A stretch of DNA of 64,000 nucleotides from Clostridia bacterium (GCA_017429265.1 JAFRPG010000009.1:1-64000), one strand, 5' to 3'; counted from the stretch's first letter, positions 35,373 through 44,643 are shown. Notes: generated by a model from the sequence alone, not told the origin. Program-made: numbers and translations.

Positions 35373-36854
35373 GTGATCCAGCGCGGCTTCGACAACGAGC
35401 TTTACAACAAGACCCAGTCTGAGCATATCCGCGACCGCATCGCCAAGTTCGGCAAGCTGTACCTCGAGTTCGGCGGCAAGCTGTTCGACGACTATCACGC
35501 CTCGCGCGTGCTGCCCGGCTTCCTGCCCGACTCCAAGATCACCATGCTCAAGCAGCTGCGGGACAAGACCGAGATCGTCATCGCGATCAACGCCGATGAC
35601 ATTGAGAAGAACAAGGTCCGCGGCGATATCGGCATCACCTACGATATGGACCTCCTCCGCCTGGTCGACGCCTTCGTGGGCAACGGCCTGTACGTGGGCA
35701 GCGTGGTCCTGACCCGCTGGCGCGGTCAGCCCTCCGCCGTCAGCTACGAGAAAAAGCTGAAGACCCTCGGCCTGCGCACCTACCGCCACTATCCCATTGA
35801 AGGCTATCCCTCGAACCTGCCGCTGATCGTCAGCGACGATGGCTTCGGGCGCAACGACTACATCGAGACCACCCGCCCGCTGGTGGTGGTGACCGCCCCG
35901 GGCCCCGGTTCCGGCAAGATGGCGACCTGCCTCAGCCAGCTCTACCACGAGCAGAAGCGGGGCGTCCAGGCGGGCTACGCCAAGTTCGAGACCTTCCCGA
36001 TCTGGAGCCTCCCGCTCAACCACCCGGTGAACCTCGCCTACGAGGCTGCCACCGCCGACCTGAACGACGTGAACATGATCGACCCCTGGCACCTCGAGGC
36101 CTACGGGAAGACCTGCGTCAACTACAACCGCGACGTGGAGGTTTTCCCGGTGCTCCGGGCCATGTTCGAGCGGATCTACGGCCAGAGCCCATACAAGAGC
36201 CCCACGGACATGGGCGTCAACATGATCGGCAGCTGCATCACCGACGATGAGGTCTGCTGCCGCGCCGCGCGCCAGGAGATCATCCGCCGCTACTTCGATG
36301 CCATGTGTGAGCGCCGCAAGGGCAACGCCGGCAGCGAGCCGGTGCGGAAGATCGAACTGCTGATGGAGAAGGGCGGCATCTCCGTGGCGAACCGTCCGGT
36401 CGTGGCCGCCGCCAACGTCCGCGCCAGCGAGACCGGCGGTCCCGCCGCCGCGATCCAGATGGACGACGGCACCCTGATCACGGGCAAGACCAGCTCCCTC
36501 CTGGGCGCCTCCAGCGCGATGATCCTCAACGCCCTCAAGCACCTGGCCGGCATCCCGGACAGCGTCAAGCTGATCGCGCCGGAGGTCATCGAGCCGATCA
36601 TGAACCTGAAGGTCCGCTACCTCGGCAACCACAACCCTCTGCTCCACATCGACGAGATCCTGATCGCCCTGGCCCTCGCCGCGACGGAGAATGAGGCGGC
36701 GCAGAAAGCCTACGCCATGCTGCCGCAGCTGGCGGGGCTGGAGGTGCACTCCTCCGTCATCCTCTCGCAGGTGGACGCGGGCACCTTCCGCAAGCTCGGC
36801 GTCAATCTGACCTGTGAGCCCGCCTATCAGAGCAAGAAGCTCTACCACACCTGA
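35373..36854 (+). CDS. DUF1846 (UPF0371) family protein
   Basis: A soluble 493-residue protein of the DUF1846 family, typical of Firmicutes and Actinobacteria and of unsettled function. The N-terminus FDNELYNKTQSEHIRDRI is the family signature. A P-loop-like APGPGSGKMATCLSQLYH at about residue 172 suggests nucleotide or phosphate binding. The GTG start at 35373 has GGGGAGGG 8 bases upstream and gives the normal family start. It has its own promoter; the next gene has a separate one. Confidence 0.88.
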   Translation: MIQRGFDNELYNKTQSEHIRDRIAKFGKLYLEFGGKLFDDYHASRVLPGFLPDSKITMLKQLRDKTEIVIAINADDIEKNKVRGDIGITYDMDLLRLVDAFVGNGLYVGSVVLTRWRGQPSAVSYEKKLKTLGLRTYRHYPIEGYPSNLPLIVSDDGFGRNDYIETTRPLVVVTAPGPGSGKMATCLSQLYHEQKRGVQAGYAKFETFPIWSLPLNHPVNLAYEAATADLNDVNMIDPWHLEAYGKTCVNYNRDVEVFPVLRAMFERIYGQSPYKSPTDMGVNMIGSCITDDEVCCRAARQEIIRRYFDAMCERRKGNAGSEPVRKIELLMEKGGISVANRPVVAAANVRASETGGPAAAIQMDDGTLITGKTSSLLGASSAMILNALKHLAGIPDSVKLIAPEVIEPIMNLKVRYLGNHNPLLHIDEILIALALAATENEAAQKAYAMLPQLAGLEVHSSVILSQVDAGTFRKLGVNLTCEPAYQSKKLYHT

Positions 36855-36856
36855 TT

Positions 36857-36885
36857 TGACAGCCGCTATCGGTTGTGGTAAAATC
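36857..36885 (+). promoter_or_regulatory. Promoter of the PIG-L fusion/murA/dnaJ-like operon
   Basis: Perfect TTGACA (36857-36862) right after the previous stop codon, a 17-bp spacer and TAAAAT (36880-36885). Confidence 0.7.
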
Positions 36886-36917
36886 AGAGTATCACCACAA
36901 GGGAGAGGAGAACCACG

Positions 36918-39182
36918 TTGACACAGCGGAGAAACCGGGGACTGCGCCCGGCGCTGATCGCGCTGACCGTCCTGTTCGCGCTGGCCGCCGCGCTGCTTTG
37001 CACCGCCGCATGCGCGGAGGAGGCCGCCGACCTGACGCAGGACTGCAAGCTCAAGTCCTCGGGCACGAAGCGCAGAGTGACCCTGATGACGGACGGCAAG
37101 TATACGTCCTACTGGGAGACCAACAAGGCGAAGCACAATTACGTCGAGATCCACGCCCCCTCCGGAAAGAAGATCCACGGCGTCTACCTCTGCTTCCGGG
37201 CCATGCCCGACGGCTATGAGGTGCAGCGCAGGAGCGGCAGCGGCTGGGAGACGGTGGCTGTCGGCGATCCTACCTATTATCATGCATACCATGAGATCGC
37301 CGGCGGGACCGCCGCCGTGCGGATCTACTGCCCCTCGAACAAGAGCCAGGTGCTCGGCTTCAACGAGGTCTTCGCCTTCGGCGAGGGGGAGACGCCCGAC
37401 TGGGTGCAGCGCTGGGAGCCGACCGTGGAGAAGGCGGACATCCTCTTCCTCTCCACCCATCCCGACGACGAGCTGATCTTCTTCGCCGGCGGCATCCCCA
37501 CGGCGGTGGATCAGGGGCGCAGCGTGGCGGTGGCCTATCTGAGCTACTCCAACACCACCCGGCGCAGCGAGCTCCTCAACGGCCTCTGGGCCATGGGCGT
37601 GCGGAACTACCCGATCATCGGCACCTTCCGCGACAGCTATCAGAACAGCAAAAACAAGCAGGAACAGCTGAAGAAGCAGATCAAGGCCCTGGGCGGGCAG
37701 GCAAAGCTCGACAGCTGGACCGCCTCGGTGATCCGCCGCACGAAGCCCGAGGTCATCGTCACCCAGGACGTGGACGGCGAGTACGGGCACCCGATGCACA
37801 AGGTCCTGGTCGCGACCCTGCAGGGCGTCTGCCGGAAGACCGGCGACGCTTCCTTCGACCCGGAGTCCGCGCAGACCTACGGCGTCTGGGAGGCAAAGAA
37901 GGTCTATCTCCACCTGTGGCCCGAAAACAGCTCCCGCTTTGACTGGGAACAGCCCCTGGAGACCTTCGGCGGAAAAACCGGCATGGAGATGGCCTCCTAC
38001 GCCTACTCCCTCCACGTCACCCAGCGCACGAGCGGCATGAGCGTGGAGGAGACCGGCGCGGAGTACGACAACCACCTCTTCGGCCTCTATTATTCGACGG
38101 TCGGCCCGGATGAGACCGGCGGGGACTTCTTCGAGCACATCGACGCGGCACAGCCGCGGACGGAAGCCGCAGAGACCGCGGAAACCACAGAGACCGCGAA
38201 AACCGCGGAGGAGACCGCTCCCGAAGCACCCGGAACCGCGGAGGCCGCGGCCGATCCCGAGCCGGACATGCCCGCGGAAGACGGCAAAACCTGGGTCCCG
38301 GAGGAAGACATCGCCGCGCTGCTGCCGGAGCTCACGCCCGCCGGATACCTCGCGGAAGGCGAGTTCGTCCACGCCAGTGAGGACGAGGGTATCTACATTT
38401 ATATCGGTCAGACGCTGCGCGTGATCATCCGCCGCACGCTGGTGGAGCCGGACAAGCGGCATTACTTCCACTGCTTCACCGCGGACATCTGGTGCGACGT
38501 GGAGAAGGGTGAGCTGCCGCACACGATCTTCGTGGATCCGGAGAAGCCCAAGAGTGCCCACGCCTTTATCAAGACCACCGCGACGGAACATCAGTCCGTC
38601 TTCGCGACGAGCACCGACTACTACACCTACCGTATCAAGCAGCCCTACCCGACCGGCATCGAGATCCGCAGCGGCGTGATCCTCTTCGACGAGCCGAGGG
38701 CCAAGCCGCCGCTGATGCCCAACTACGAGACCATCGCCTTCTTCCCGGACGGACGGCTCGAGAGCCATGCCTCCACGGAGATGAGCGCGCAGGACTACCT
38801 GAAGGCCGGCGCCTATGACGTGTACACCTTCGGCCCCTGCCTGGTGCGCGACGGCGAGGTGACGCAGATGGCCCTGGACAACCCCGGCAGCTATGAGCCG
38901 CGCTATGCCTTCGGCATGGTGGAGCCCGGTCACTATGTGGCCATGCTCTGCGAGGGCCGCGTGGCCCGCTCCAAGGGCGCCCAGAAGGACATGGTGGCAA
39001 AGCTGATGCAGGAGCACGGCTGCCAGCTGGCCGTCAATCTCGACGGCGGACAGACGGCGGTCTTCTGCTTCATGGGCAAGCAGATCAACCAGATCGTCAA
39101 ATCGGACCCCTACGGCCGCAAACAGGCCGAGATCCTCTCCTTCGGCACCTCGCCCCAGGTGGGGACCTTCACGATCGACTGA
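36918..39182 (+). CDS. Secreted fusion of PIG-L (LmbE) deacetylase and phosphodiester glycosidase domains
   Basis: A 754-residue exported protein. Signal peptide at about residues 1-33; a discoidin-like beta region (about 38-155); a PIG-L/LmbE deacetylase domain with the zinc motif HPDDE (181-185) and the later ligand His291 in EYGHPMH; an Ala/Glu/Thr/Pro-rich linker (about 415-455); and a C-terminal domain (about 590-754) with features of the NAGPA/DUF2233 phosphodiester glycosidase family (YAFGMVEPGHYVAMLCEGR, NLDGGQTAVF). The deacetylase half would remove N-acetyl groups from amino sugars and the second half could release sugars from phosphodiesters, suggesting action on cell-wall or teichoic-type glycans outside the cell. 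The start is TTG at 36918 after GGGAGAGGAG. murA follows after 27 bases. Confidence 0.8.
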   Translation: MTQRRNRGLRPALIALTVLFALAAALLCTAACAEEAADLTQDCKLKSSGTKRRVTLMTDGKYTSYWETNKAKHNYVEIHAPSGKKIHGVYLCFRAMPDGYEVQRRSGSGWETVAVGDPTYYHAYHEIAGGTAAVRIYCPSNKSQVLGFNEVFAFGEGETPDWVQRWEPTVEKADILFLSTHPDDELIFFAGGIPTAVDQGRSVAVAYLSYSNTTRRSELLNGLWAMGVRNYPIIGTFRDSYQNSKNKQEQLKKQIKALGGQAKLDSWTASVIRRTKPEVIVTQDVDGEYGHPMHKVLVATLQGVCRKTGDASFDPESAQTYGVWEAKKVYLHLWPENSSRFDWEQPLETFGGKTGMEMASYAYSLHVTQRTSGMSVEETGAEYDNHLFGLYYSTVGPDETGGDFFEHIDAAQPRTEAAETAETTETAKTAEETAPEAPGTAEAAADPEPDMPAEDGKTWVPEEDIAALLPELTPAGYLAEGEFVHASEDEGIYIYIGQTLRVIIRRTLVEPDKRHYFHCFTADIWCDVEKGELPHTIFVDPEKPKSAHAFIKTTATEHQSVFATSTDYYTYRIKQPYPTGIEIRSGVILFDEPRAKPPLMPNYETIAFFPDGRLESHASTEMSAQDYLKAGAYDVYTFGPCLVRDGEVTQMALDNPGSYEPRYAFGMVEPGHYVAMLCEGRVARSKGAQKDMVAKLMQEHGCQLAVNLDGGQTAVFCFMGKQINQIVKSDPYGRKQAEILSFGTSPQVGTFTID

Positions 39183-39209
39183 CGCAGAGCACGGGAAGGG
39201 AGCGATATC

Positions 39210-40478
39210 ATGGCAGGCAAGGAGAAAATGCTGATCACAGGCGGCAACCCCCTCCAGGGTGTGGTGCACGTGAGTGGAGGCAAAAACACCTCCGTGGCCG
39301 TGATCCCGGCCACCCTTCTGTGCGATGAGCCCTGCACCATCGAGAACCTGCCCGACATCCAGGACGTCTACGCCCTGGTGGACATCCTCCGGGTCCTCGG
39401 CGCGAAGGTGGACTATGTGCCGGGCGAATTCATGAAGGTGGATCCGCGCCCGGCGGAGGGCTGGCAGGTGGACTACCGCAACGCCCAGCGCCTGCGCGCG
39501 TCCTACTACCTGATCGGCGTCCTGCTGGGGCGCATGGGCCGGGCCGAGGTCGCCTTCCCGGGCGGCTGCAAGATCGGCACGCGCCCCATCGACCAGCACC
39601 TGAAGGGTTTCAACGCCCTCGGCGCCCAGACCGAGGAGCGCGGCGGCGTGATCTTCGCCGAGGCGGATCGCCTGGTGGGCCGGGACGTCTTCTTCGACAT
39701 GGTGACCGTGGGCGGCACGATCAACGTGATGCTGGCGGCCTGCAAGGCGGAGGGCACCACCGTTCTCCACAACGCCGCGAAGGAGCCGCACATCGTCGAC
39801 CTCGCCAACTTCCTCAACTCCATGGGCGCCAAGGTCAAGGGCGCAGGCACCGACGTGATCCGCATCAAGGGCACGCCCTATCTCCACGGCTCCACCTACG
39901 CCGTGATCCCGGACCAGATCGAGACCGGCACGCTGATGATCGCAGCGGCCGCCACCCGCGGCGACGTCGTGATCTCCGGATGCATCCCCACCCACATGGA
40001 GGCCCTCTCGGCCAAGCTGCTTGAGATGGGCGTGCGCGTCAACGATTCCGACGACGCCATCCGCGTGCGCATGATGGGCGCCCACCGCGCCGTCAACGTC
40101 AAGACCCAGGTCTACCCGGGCTTCCCCACGGATCTGCAGCAGCCGATGAGCGCCCTGCTGACCACGGCGCACGGCCGGAGCATGATCGAGGAGACCCTGT
40201 TCGAGTTCCGCTTCAAGCATGTGGACGAGCTGGTCCGCATGGGCGCGCAGATCCGCGTGGTGGAGCGCACGGCCATCATCGAGGGCGTGCCGAGCCTCTA
40301 CGGCGCGCCGGTGACCACCACCGACCTGCGCGCGGGCGCGGCCCTGCTCGTGGCCGGCCTGATGGCCCAGGGCGAGACCGAGATCTACGAACCCGAGTAC
40401 ATCGACCGCGGCTATGAACACATCGAGGACAAACTGCGCGCCCTCGGCGCACAGATCCGCCGGGAGAGCATCGACTGA
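39210..40478 (+). CDS. murA: UDP-N-acetylglucosamine 1-carboxyvinyltransferase
   Basis: First committed enzyme of peptidoglycan precursor synthesis, transferring enolpyruvate from PEP to UDP-GlcNAc; 422 residues. SGGKNTSV at about 22-29 contains the catalytic Lys/Asn pair, and PGGCKIGTRPIDQHLKG carries the catalytic, fosfomycin-reactive Cys120. AGLMAQGETEI near the C-terminus is also typical. Cytoplasmic. The ribosome site is GGGAAGGGAG. Whether this is the housekeeping MurA or a second copy (MurZ) cannot be told from one window. Confidence 0.95.
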   Translation: MAGKEKMLITGGNPLQGVVHVSGGKNTSVAVIPATLLCDEPCTIENLPDIQDVYALVDILRVLGAKVDYVPGEFMKVDPRPAEGWQVDYRNAQRLRASYYLIGVLLGRMGRAEVAFPGGCKIGTRPIDQHLKGFNALGAQTEERGGVIFAEADRLVGRDVFFDMVTVGGTINVMLAACKAEGTTVLHNAAKEPHIVDLANFLNSMGAKVKGAGTDVIRIKGTPYLHGSTYAVIPDQIETGTLMIAAAATRGDVVISGCIPTHMEALSAKLLEMGVRVNDSDDAIRVRMMGAHRAVNVKTQVYPGFPTDLQQPMSALLTTAHGRSMIEETLFEFRFKHVDELVRMGAQIRVVERTAIIEGVPSLYGAPVTTTDLRAGAALLVAGLMAQGETEIYEPEYIDRGYEHIEDKLRALGAQIRRESID

Positions 40479-40498
40479 CCGCCGTCAGGAGGGAAGAC

Positions 40499-41026
40499 AT
40501 GCCAGACGCTCTTGCGATGCTGGGCCTGAAGGAGGGCGCCAGCGAGGAGGAGATCCGGAAGGCCTATCGCCGCCTGGCGCGAAAATGGCATCCGGATCAG
40601 TTTCAGGACGAAAAACAGCGGGAGGACGCGACCAGGCACATGGTCGCGCTCAACCATGCCTATGAGGAGGCCCTGGAGCAGGCGAGCCGCCGCCCGAAGG
40701 TCTCCATGCTCATGCCCCTCGACTGCGACGAGGCGGTGAAGATCAGCCGGTCCCTGATGAAGCAGGGCTATCCGGCCAGCGCCCTGCAGCAGCTGCTGCG
40801 GGCCTCCACCCGCTCCGCCGACTGGTATGCCGAGCAGGGCCGTGTGCTGATGGAGATGGCCCAGTACCAGAGCGCGGAGCAGTCGTACCGCGAGGCTGTC
40901 CGCATGGATCCGAACAACATCACCTACCGGGCCGGCGCGCTGGACGCTCTGGTGGCTTATCGCAACTCACGGTCCATCACGGGGCGCATCCGCAGCCTGA
41001 TGCAGATGCACAAGAACAGACGCTGA
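40499..41026 (+). CDS. DnaJ-domain protein with TPR segment
   Basis: A 175-residue protein with an N-terminal J domain (residues 4-63, invariant HPD at 31-33) and a C-terminal helical part resembling two tetratricopeptide repeats (ADWYAEQGRVLMEMAQYQSA...). It lacks the Gly/Phe and zinc regions of true DnaJ, so it is probably a specialised DnaK co-chaperone or adaptor. It lies 20 bases after murA in the same operon. Confidence 0.85.
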   Translation: MPDALAMLGLKEGASEEEIRKAYRRLARKWHPDQFQDEKQREDATRHMVALNHAYEEALEQASRRPKVSMLMPLDCDEAVKISRSLMKQGYPASALQQLLRASTRSADWYAEQGRVLMEMAQYQSAEQSYREAVRMDPNNITYRAGALDALVAYRNSRSITGRIRSLMQMHKNRR

Positions 41027-41028
41027 TA

Positions 41029-41066
41029 CCCGGCGCGGCGCAGCATAGCCGGGTTTTTCGTTTTTT
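41029..41066 (+). terminator. Terminator after the DnaJ-like gene
   Basis: CCCGGC (41029-41034) with GCCGGG (41048-41053), followed by TTTTTCGTTTTTT. Confidence 0.85.
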
Positions 41067-41101
41067 GAGACGGACGATGAAGGAAAGGAGGCGCGGCGGA
41101 G

Positions 41102-41788
41102 ATGTCGGCGGAGGTCTATGAAGTGCTGGCGCTCGCGCTGCGCTACTGGTTTGCCGCCCTCGGCGTGCTGATCGTCTGGCGCGCCTTCGCCTGGCTCCGC
41201 AGGGACCGGGCCGCGAAGCACCGGATGCTGCGCACCCTGCCCGACGCGGGCATGATCGGCGAGCTGGTCGTCGAGGCCGGGAGCCGCGACCTGCAGGAGG
41301 GCATGGTGCTGGCCGTGCCGTGGGAAGGCGTTCTGGGCTCCGTCCGCACCTGCGACCTGTGCGTGCCGGTGGGCGGGGTGGCGCGGGAGCATCTGCGCTT
41401 CTCCTTCGACGAGAAGACCGGCCTGCGGATCATCCCCTGTTACCGGCAGATGTGCGGCGTGAACGGGAAGGCGGTCACCTGGCGCAGCGTCCGCCGCCAC
41501 CCGGAGGCCCTGACCCACGGGTCCGTGCTGACGGTGGGGGACGCGCAGCTGCGCCTGAGGGTTTTCCTCGGCCTGGCGGAGGGCATGCGCCCGCGCTTCG
41601 CGGAGGAGAGGCCGGAGGAGACCCAGGCCATGCACATCGGCGCGGATGGTGCGCCCGTGCGGAGCGGCGATCTCCCGCAGACCAAGCATGTATCCGGCCT
41701 GGACGGTGTGCAGTACGGCGCGGAGGCCCTGCCTGAGCAGCCGGTCCGCCGCCGGAGAAGCCGCCGCGGAGAGGAGGGGGAGCCGTGA
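41102..41788 (+). CDS. Membrane-anchored FHA-domain protein with altered phosphopeptide-binding residues
   Basis: A 228-residue protein with one N-terminal transmembrane helix (about 10-30), an FHA-like domain (about 55-155) and a basic C-terminal tail. FHA domains bind phosphothreonine through the Arg of a GR motif and the Ser of SxxH. Here the corresponding segments read LGSVRTCD (Ser80 where Arg is expected) and VAREH (Ala94 where Ser is expected); His97 and the NG turn (121-122) are kept. The domain is therefore probably structural or recognises something else. FHA genes beside ftsW/rodA and pbpA are a familiar arrangement in Gram-positives. The stop overlaps the next start by 4 bases. 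Confidence 0.75.
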   Translation: MSAEVYEVLALALRYWFAALGVLIVWRAFAWLRRDRAAKHRMLRTLPDAGMIGELVVEAGSRDLQEGMVLAVPWEGVLGSVRTCDLCVPVGGVAREHLRFSFDEKTGLRIIPCYRQMCGVNGKAVTWRSVRRHPEALTHGSVLTVGDAQLRLRVFLGLAEGMRPRFAEERPEETQAMHIGADGAPVRSGDLPQTKHVSGLDGVQYGAEALPEQPVRRRRSRRGEEGEP

Positions 41789-43041
41789 AAAAGCCCGGTG
41801 CCTCCTCCGCCGAGCGCAGGGCGGGCAAGCGTCTCTCCGGCGTGGTCATGCTCTTTTACGCCAGCGCCTTCCTGCTGCTGGCCCTCCGGGACAACGCCTG
41901 GCAGGGCTATGCTCTCGCGGTCGGCGTCCCGGCGATGATCTGGCTGGGGACGAACCTCCTGCCGCACTTCTTCCCGGCGGACCGTCTGCTCCTGACGCTG
42001 ACGAACTTCCTCTGTGCGCTGGGGATCCTCGTACTCTACCGCACGCAGCCGGAGCTCGCCTACGCGCAGGTGATCTTCTACGGCATCGGCATCGGGGCCA
42101 TGGCCCTGTGTACCTGGGCCGTGCGCCTGCTGCCATTCGGGCGGCGGATGGTGACGCTCCTCGCGCTGGTCTCGCTCTTCCTGCTGGTCCTGCCGCTGGT
42201 CGCCGGGACCGAGAAGTACGGGGCGAAGAACTGGATCTACATCGGCGGGGTCTCCTTCCAGCCGAGCGAGCTGGTCAAGCTGAGCCTCTTGGTCGTGCTG
42301 GCCTCCGGGCTCGCGGCGCGGCGCTTCTGGTCATGGCTGATCTTCGCCCTCGCATGCCTGGGCCTGCTGATGCTGCAGAAGGACCTCGGCACCGCCCTGC
42401 TGTACTATGCCGTCACCCTGCTGCTGGCCTACGCGGCCACGGGCTCGTGGACCCTGCTGCTGGGCGGCCTGGGCGGCAGCGCGGGCGCGGCCTGGCTCGG
42501 CTACCGCATGTTCAGCCATGTCAAGCGCCGGGTGGCGGTCTGGCAGAACCCGTGGGCCGACTATGAGAACGCCGGTTACCAGATGGTTCAGGCCCTGATG
42601 GCTCTGGCCTCGGGCGGCCTGTTCGGCATGGGCCTGGGCCTTGGCACGCCGAAGGCGATCCCGGTGTTCGAGACCGACTTCATCTTCTCGGTGATCTGCG
42701 AGCAGTTCGGCCTGATCTTCGGCCTGTGCGTGCTGTTGATCTATGTGGCGCTGGTCTGGCGCGGCGCGACCGTCGCCATGGCGGCCCGGCGCAGTTTTCA
42801 CGGCCTCCTGGCCATGGGCGCCACGCTGATGATCGGCCTGCAGACCTTCGTGATCATCGGCGGGGTGATCAAGCTGATCCCGCTGACCGGCGTCACCCTG
42901 CCCTTCATCTCCAGCGGCGGCTCCTCCATGATCTCCGGCATGTGTCTGACGGGCCTGATCCAGGGCGTGGCAAGCCGGAACGAGGACGCCCTGGCCGAGG
43001 ACGCGGATCTGGCCTATATGCAGGGGGAGGTGCGCGAATGA
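41785..43041 (+). CDS. FtsW/RodA/SpoVE-family peptidoglycan glycosyltransferase
   Basis: Polytopic SEDS protein, 418 residues, about ten transmembrane helices, which polymerises lipid II for division or elongation. Family motifs: GAKNWIYIGGVSFQPSELVK near residue 150, the NPWADYENAGYQMVQALMA loop with the conserved Asp around residue 259, GGLFGMGLGLG, and the C-terminal TGVTLPFISSGGSSM. The start is GTG, overlapping the FHA gene by 4 bases; its stop overlaps the PBP gene by 4 bases. SEDS enzymes work with a partner class B PBP; the neighbour appears catalytically inactive. Confidence 0.93.
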   Translation: MKKPGASSAERRAGKRLSGVVMLFYASAFLLLALRDNAWQGYALAVGVPAMIWLGTNLLPHFFPADRLLLTLTNFLCALGILVLYRTQPELAYAQVIFYGIGIGAMALCTWAVRLLPFGRRMVTLLALVSLFLLVLPLVAGTEKYGAKNWIYIGGVSFQPSELVKLSLLVVLASGLAARRFWSWLIFALACLGLLMLQKDLGTALLYYAVTLLLAYAATGSWTLLLGGLGGSAGAAWLGYRMFSHVKRRVAVWQNPWADYENAGYQMVQALMALASGGLFGMGLGLGTPKAIPVFETDFIFSVICEQFGLIFGLCVLLIYVALVWRGATVAMAARRSFHGLLAMGATLMIGLQTFVIIGGVIKLIPLTGVTLPFISSGGSSMISGMCLTGLIQGVASRNEDALAEDADLAYMQGEVRE

Positions 43042-44228
43042 AAAAGCAGCGCTTCCGCTTCAAGATCCTGGCCCTCGTCGTCTTCGGCCTGTTTGCCCTG
43101 CTCGCGTTCTACGGCGGCTACAGCGTCCTGACCTACGGGGACCGCTGGTTCGCCTCCAGTCATAACGGCCGGGTCCGCCAGCAGAAGCAGACCGTGGCCG
43201 CCGGGAGCATCCTCGACCGGGACGGCACCGTCCTCGCGTCCAATGCCGCCGACGGGACCAGGGTCTATGCGGAGAACCCAGCGGTCCGGCGGGCGATGGT
43301 CCACGTCGTCGGCGACCGGGACGGCCGCGTCTCCAACAGCGTGGAGAGCTTCCACGCCAGCTATCTCTACGGCTTCCGGACCTCGCTGTGGGAGCGGGTG
43401 CGCCTGCTGCTCTCGGGCGGGGAGCGCGTGGGGGATACGGTGCGCCTGACCCTGAGCGCCGATCTGTGCACCCGCCTGACCTCCGCCTTTGAAAGACACG
43501 GCGTCCGCACCGGGGCCGCCGTCGTGATGGACTGGCAGACCGGCGAGATCCTCGCGATGGTCAGCCTGCCCTCCTTCGACCCGATGGACGCGGAGGCGGA
43601 ACTGCCCGCGGGCGCCCGCTACAACCGTGCGACCCAGACGCTCCTGAACCCCGGTGCGGCCTTTGCGCCTGTGGCCGCCGCGTGCGGGCCGCTGACGCCC
43701 GAGGCCCTGCAGGCGGCTGCGGAAGCCTTCGGGTACAACGACAACTTCCTCTTTTCCGACCTGGTCGTGGAGAACTCGGTCTATCCGACGGACCGGGACG
43801 CGGGGATGCTCGCGCAGCGCGCGGCCGGAACAGACGGCGTGCGGGCAACCCCGCTGCACCTGTGCATGACGGCCTGCGCCGCGGCCAACGGCGGGCAGAT
43901 GATGACGCCGCGGCTGATCCTCAGCGTGGCCGCGCCCGACGGCAAGACGCGCCATACCCCGCTGCCGACGGTCTACCGCACCGCCTTCCGGGCCGAACAA
44001 ATGGATACGGTCCGCGCCTGCTTCACGGAGGACGGCCTGACCGGGATCGCCTCGGACACCTGCTATCTCGGCTATCTTCCGGACATCGGCAGGCCCTGGG
44101 CGGTCTGCGTGGCGGTGTGGGACGGTACGGACGCGCGGATCCCCGCGGCCGTCGCGGAGGAGGCCCTCGCACAGCAGAATATAAACTCTGCCGGCGGCAG
44201 CAGGAATTCCGCGGACAGGGGCGAATAG
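43038..44228 (+). CDS. Penicillin-binding-protein-like pseudoenzyme (class B, PbpA type)
   Basis: A 396-residue protein with a single N-terminal membrane anchor and an ordinary PbpA-like start (AAGSILDRDGTVLA, RVYAENPAVRR). The transpeptidase domain is recognisable (AAVVMDWQTGEILAMVSLPS, NRATQTLLNPGAAFAPVAA). Where the family has PGSTFK with the catalytic Ser and Lys, this protein has PGAAFA (Ala207, Ala210). The KTG box is also absent: the region reads GIASDTCYLGYLPD. It therefore should not form a penicilloyl- or acyl-enzyme and may only support the upstream SEDS protein. The frame is intact, so it is not a decaying gene. It overlaps ftsW by 4 bases. Confidence 0.85.
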   Translation: MKKQRFRFKILALVVFGLFALLAFYGGYSVLTYGDRWFASSHNGRVRQQKQTVAAGSILDRDGTVLASNAADGTRVYAENPAVRRAMVHVVGDRDGRVSNSVESFHASYLYGFRTSLWERVRLLLSGGERVGDTVRLTLSADLCTRLTSAFERHGVRTGAAVVMDWQTGEILAMVSLPSFDPMDAEAELPAGARYNRATQTLLNPGAAFAPVAAACGPLTPEALQAAAEAFGYNDNFLFSDLVVENSVYPTDRDAGMLAQRAAGTDGVRATPLHLCMTACAAANGGQMMTPRLILSVAAPDGKTRHTPLPTVYRTAFRAEQMDTVRACFTEDGLTGIASDTCYLGYLPDIGRPWAVCVAVWDGTDARIPAAVAEEALAQQNINSAGGSRNSADRGE

Positions 44229-44262
44229 AGACAGGGACAACCCGGATAAGGAGGCGGTCCCG

Positions 44263-44637
44263 ATGGCGAATGGCGACTGGCGGCGGAAGCTCCAGGAAAA
44301 GACGATCACCTGGCCGGTCGCGCTGATCGCGGTCACCGTCGTTCTGGTGCTCTTCTTCGTGCTCATGGGGAGCACCGGCCGCCGCAAGGAACGCGCCGGG
44401 CAGGCTCTGATCATCAGCGAGCGCGAGCTCAGCGAGATCAGGATGGTCCATGTCACCAAGCAGGAGCGGCTCAGCAATGTGGGCAAGCCCAGCGATACCG
44501 TGCGCAAGGCCCGGCAGGAGGATGACATGATCACGAATGCCGAGATTTGCTTTGAAGTGACGAACCCGGACCGCCTGGACGCCTACACCGAAGCCGAGTA
44601 CCGGATCCTCATGCAGGAGATGGCCTGGGATCAATGA
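44263..44637 (+). CDS. Small single-pass membrane protein
   Basis: A 124-residue protein with a short basic N-terminus, one transmembrane helix (about residues 17-35, WPVALIAVTVVLVLFFVLM) and a charged soluble region of about 85 residues. No family recognised. Size and topology recall small division proteins such as FtsL/DivIC, but no coiled-coil heptads are obvious. Last gene of the FHA-FtsW-PBP operon, with a clear AAGGAGG site. Confidence 0.6.
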   Translation: MANGDWRRKLQEKTITWPVALIAVTVVLVLFFVLMGSTGRRKERAGQALIISERELSEIRMVHVTKQERLSNVGKPSDTVRKARQEDDMITNAEICFEVTNPDRLDAYTEAEYRILMQEMAWDQ

Positions 44638-44643
44638 CAACGA

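Noticed and set aside
35337..40421. A 1694-codon open frame on the minus strand across the DUF1846, PIG-L fusion and murA genes
   Set aside because: It is antisense to three clear genes, low-complexity in composition, and lacks a ribosome site; long antisense frames are expected in GC-rich DNA.
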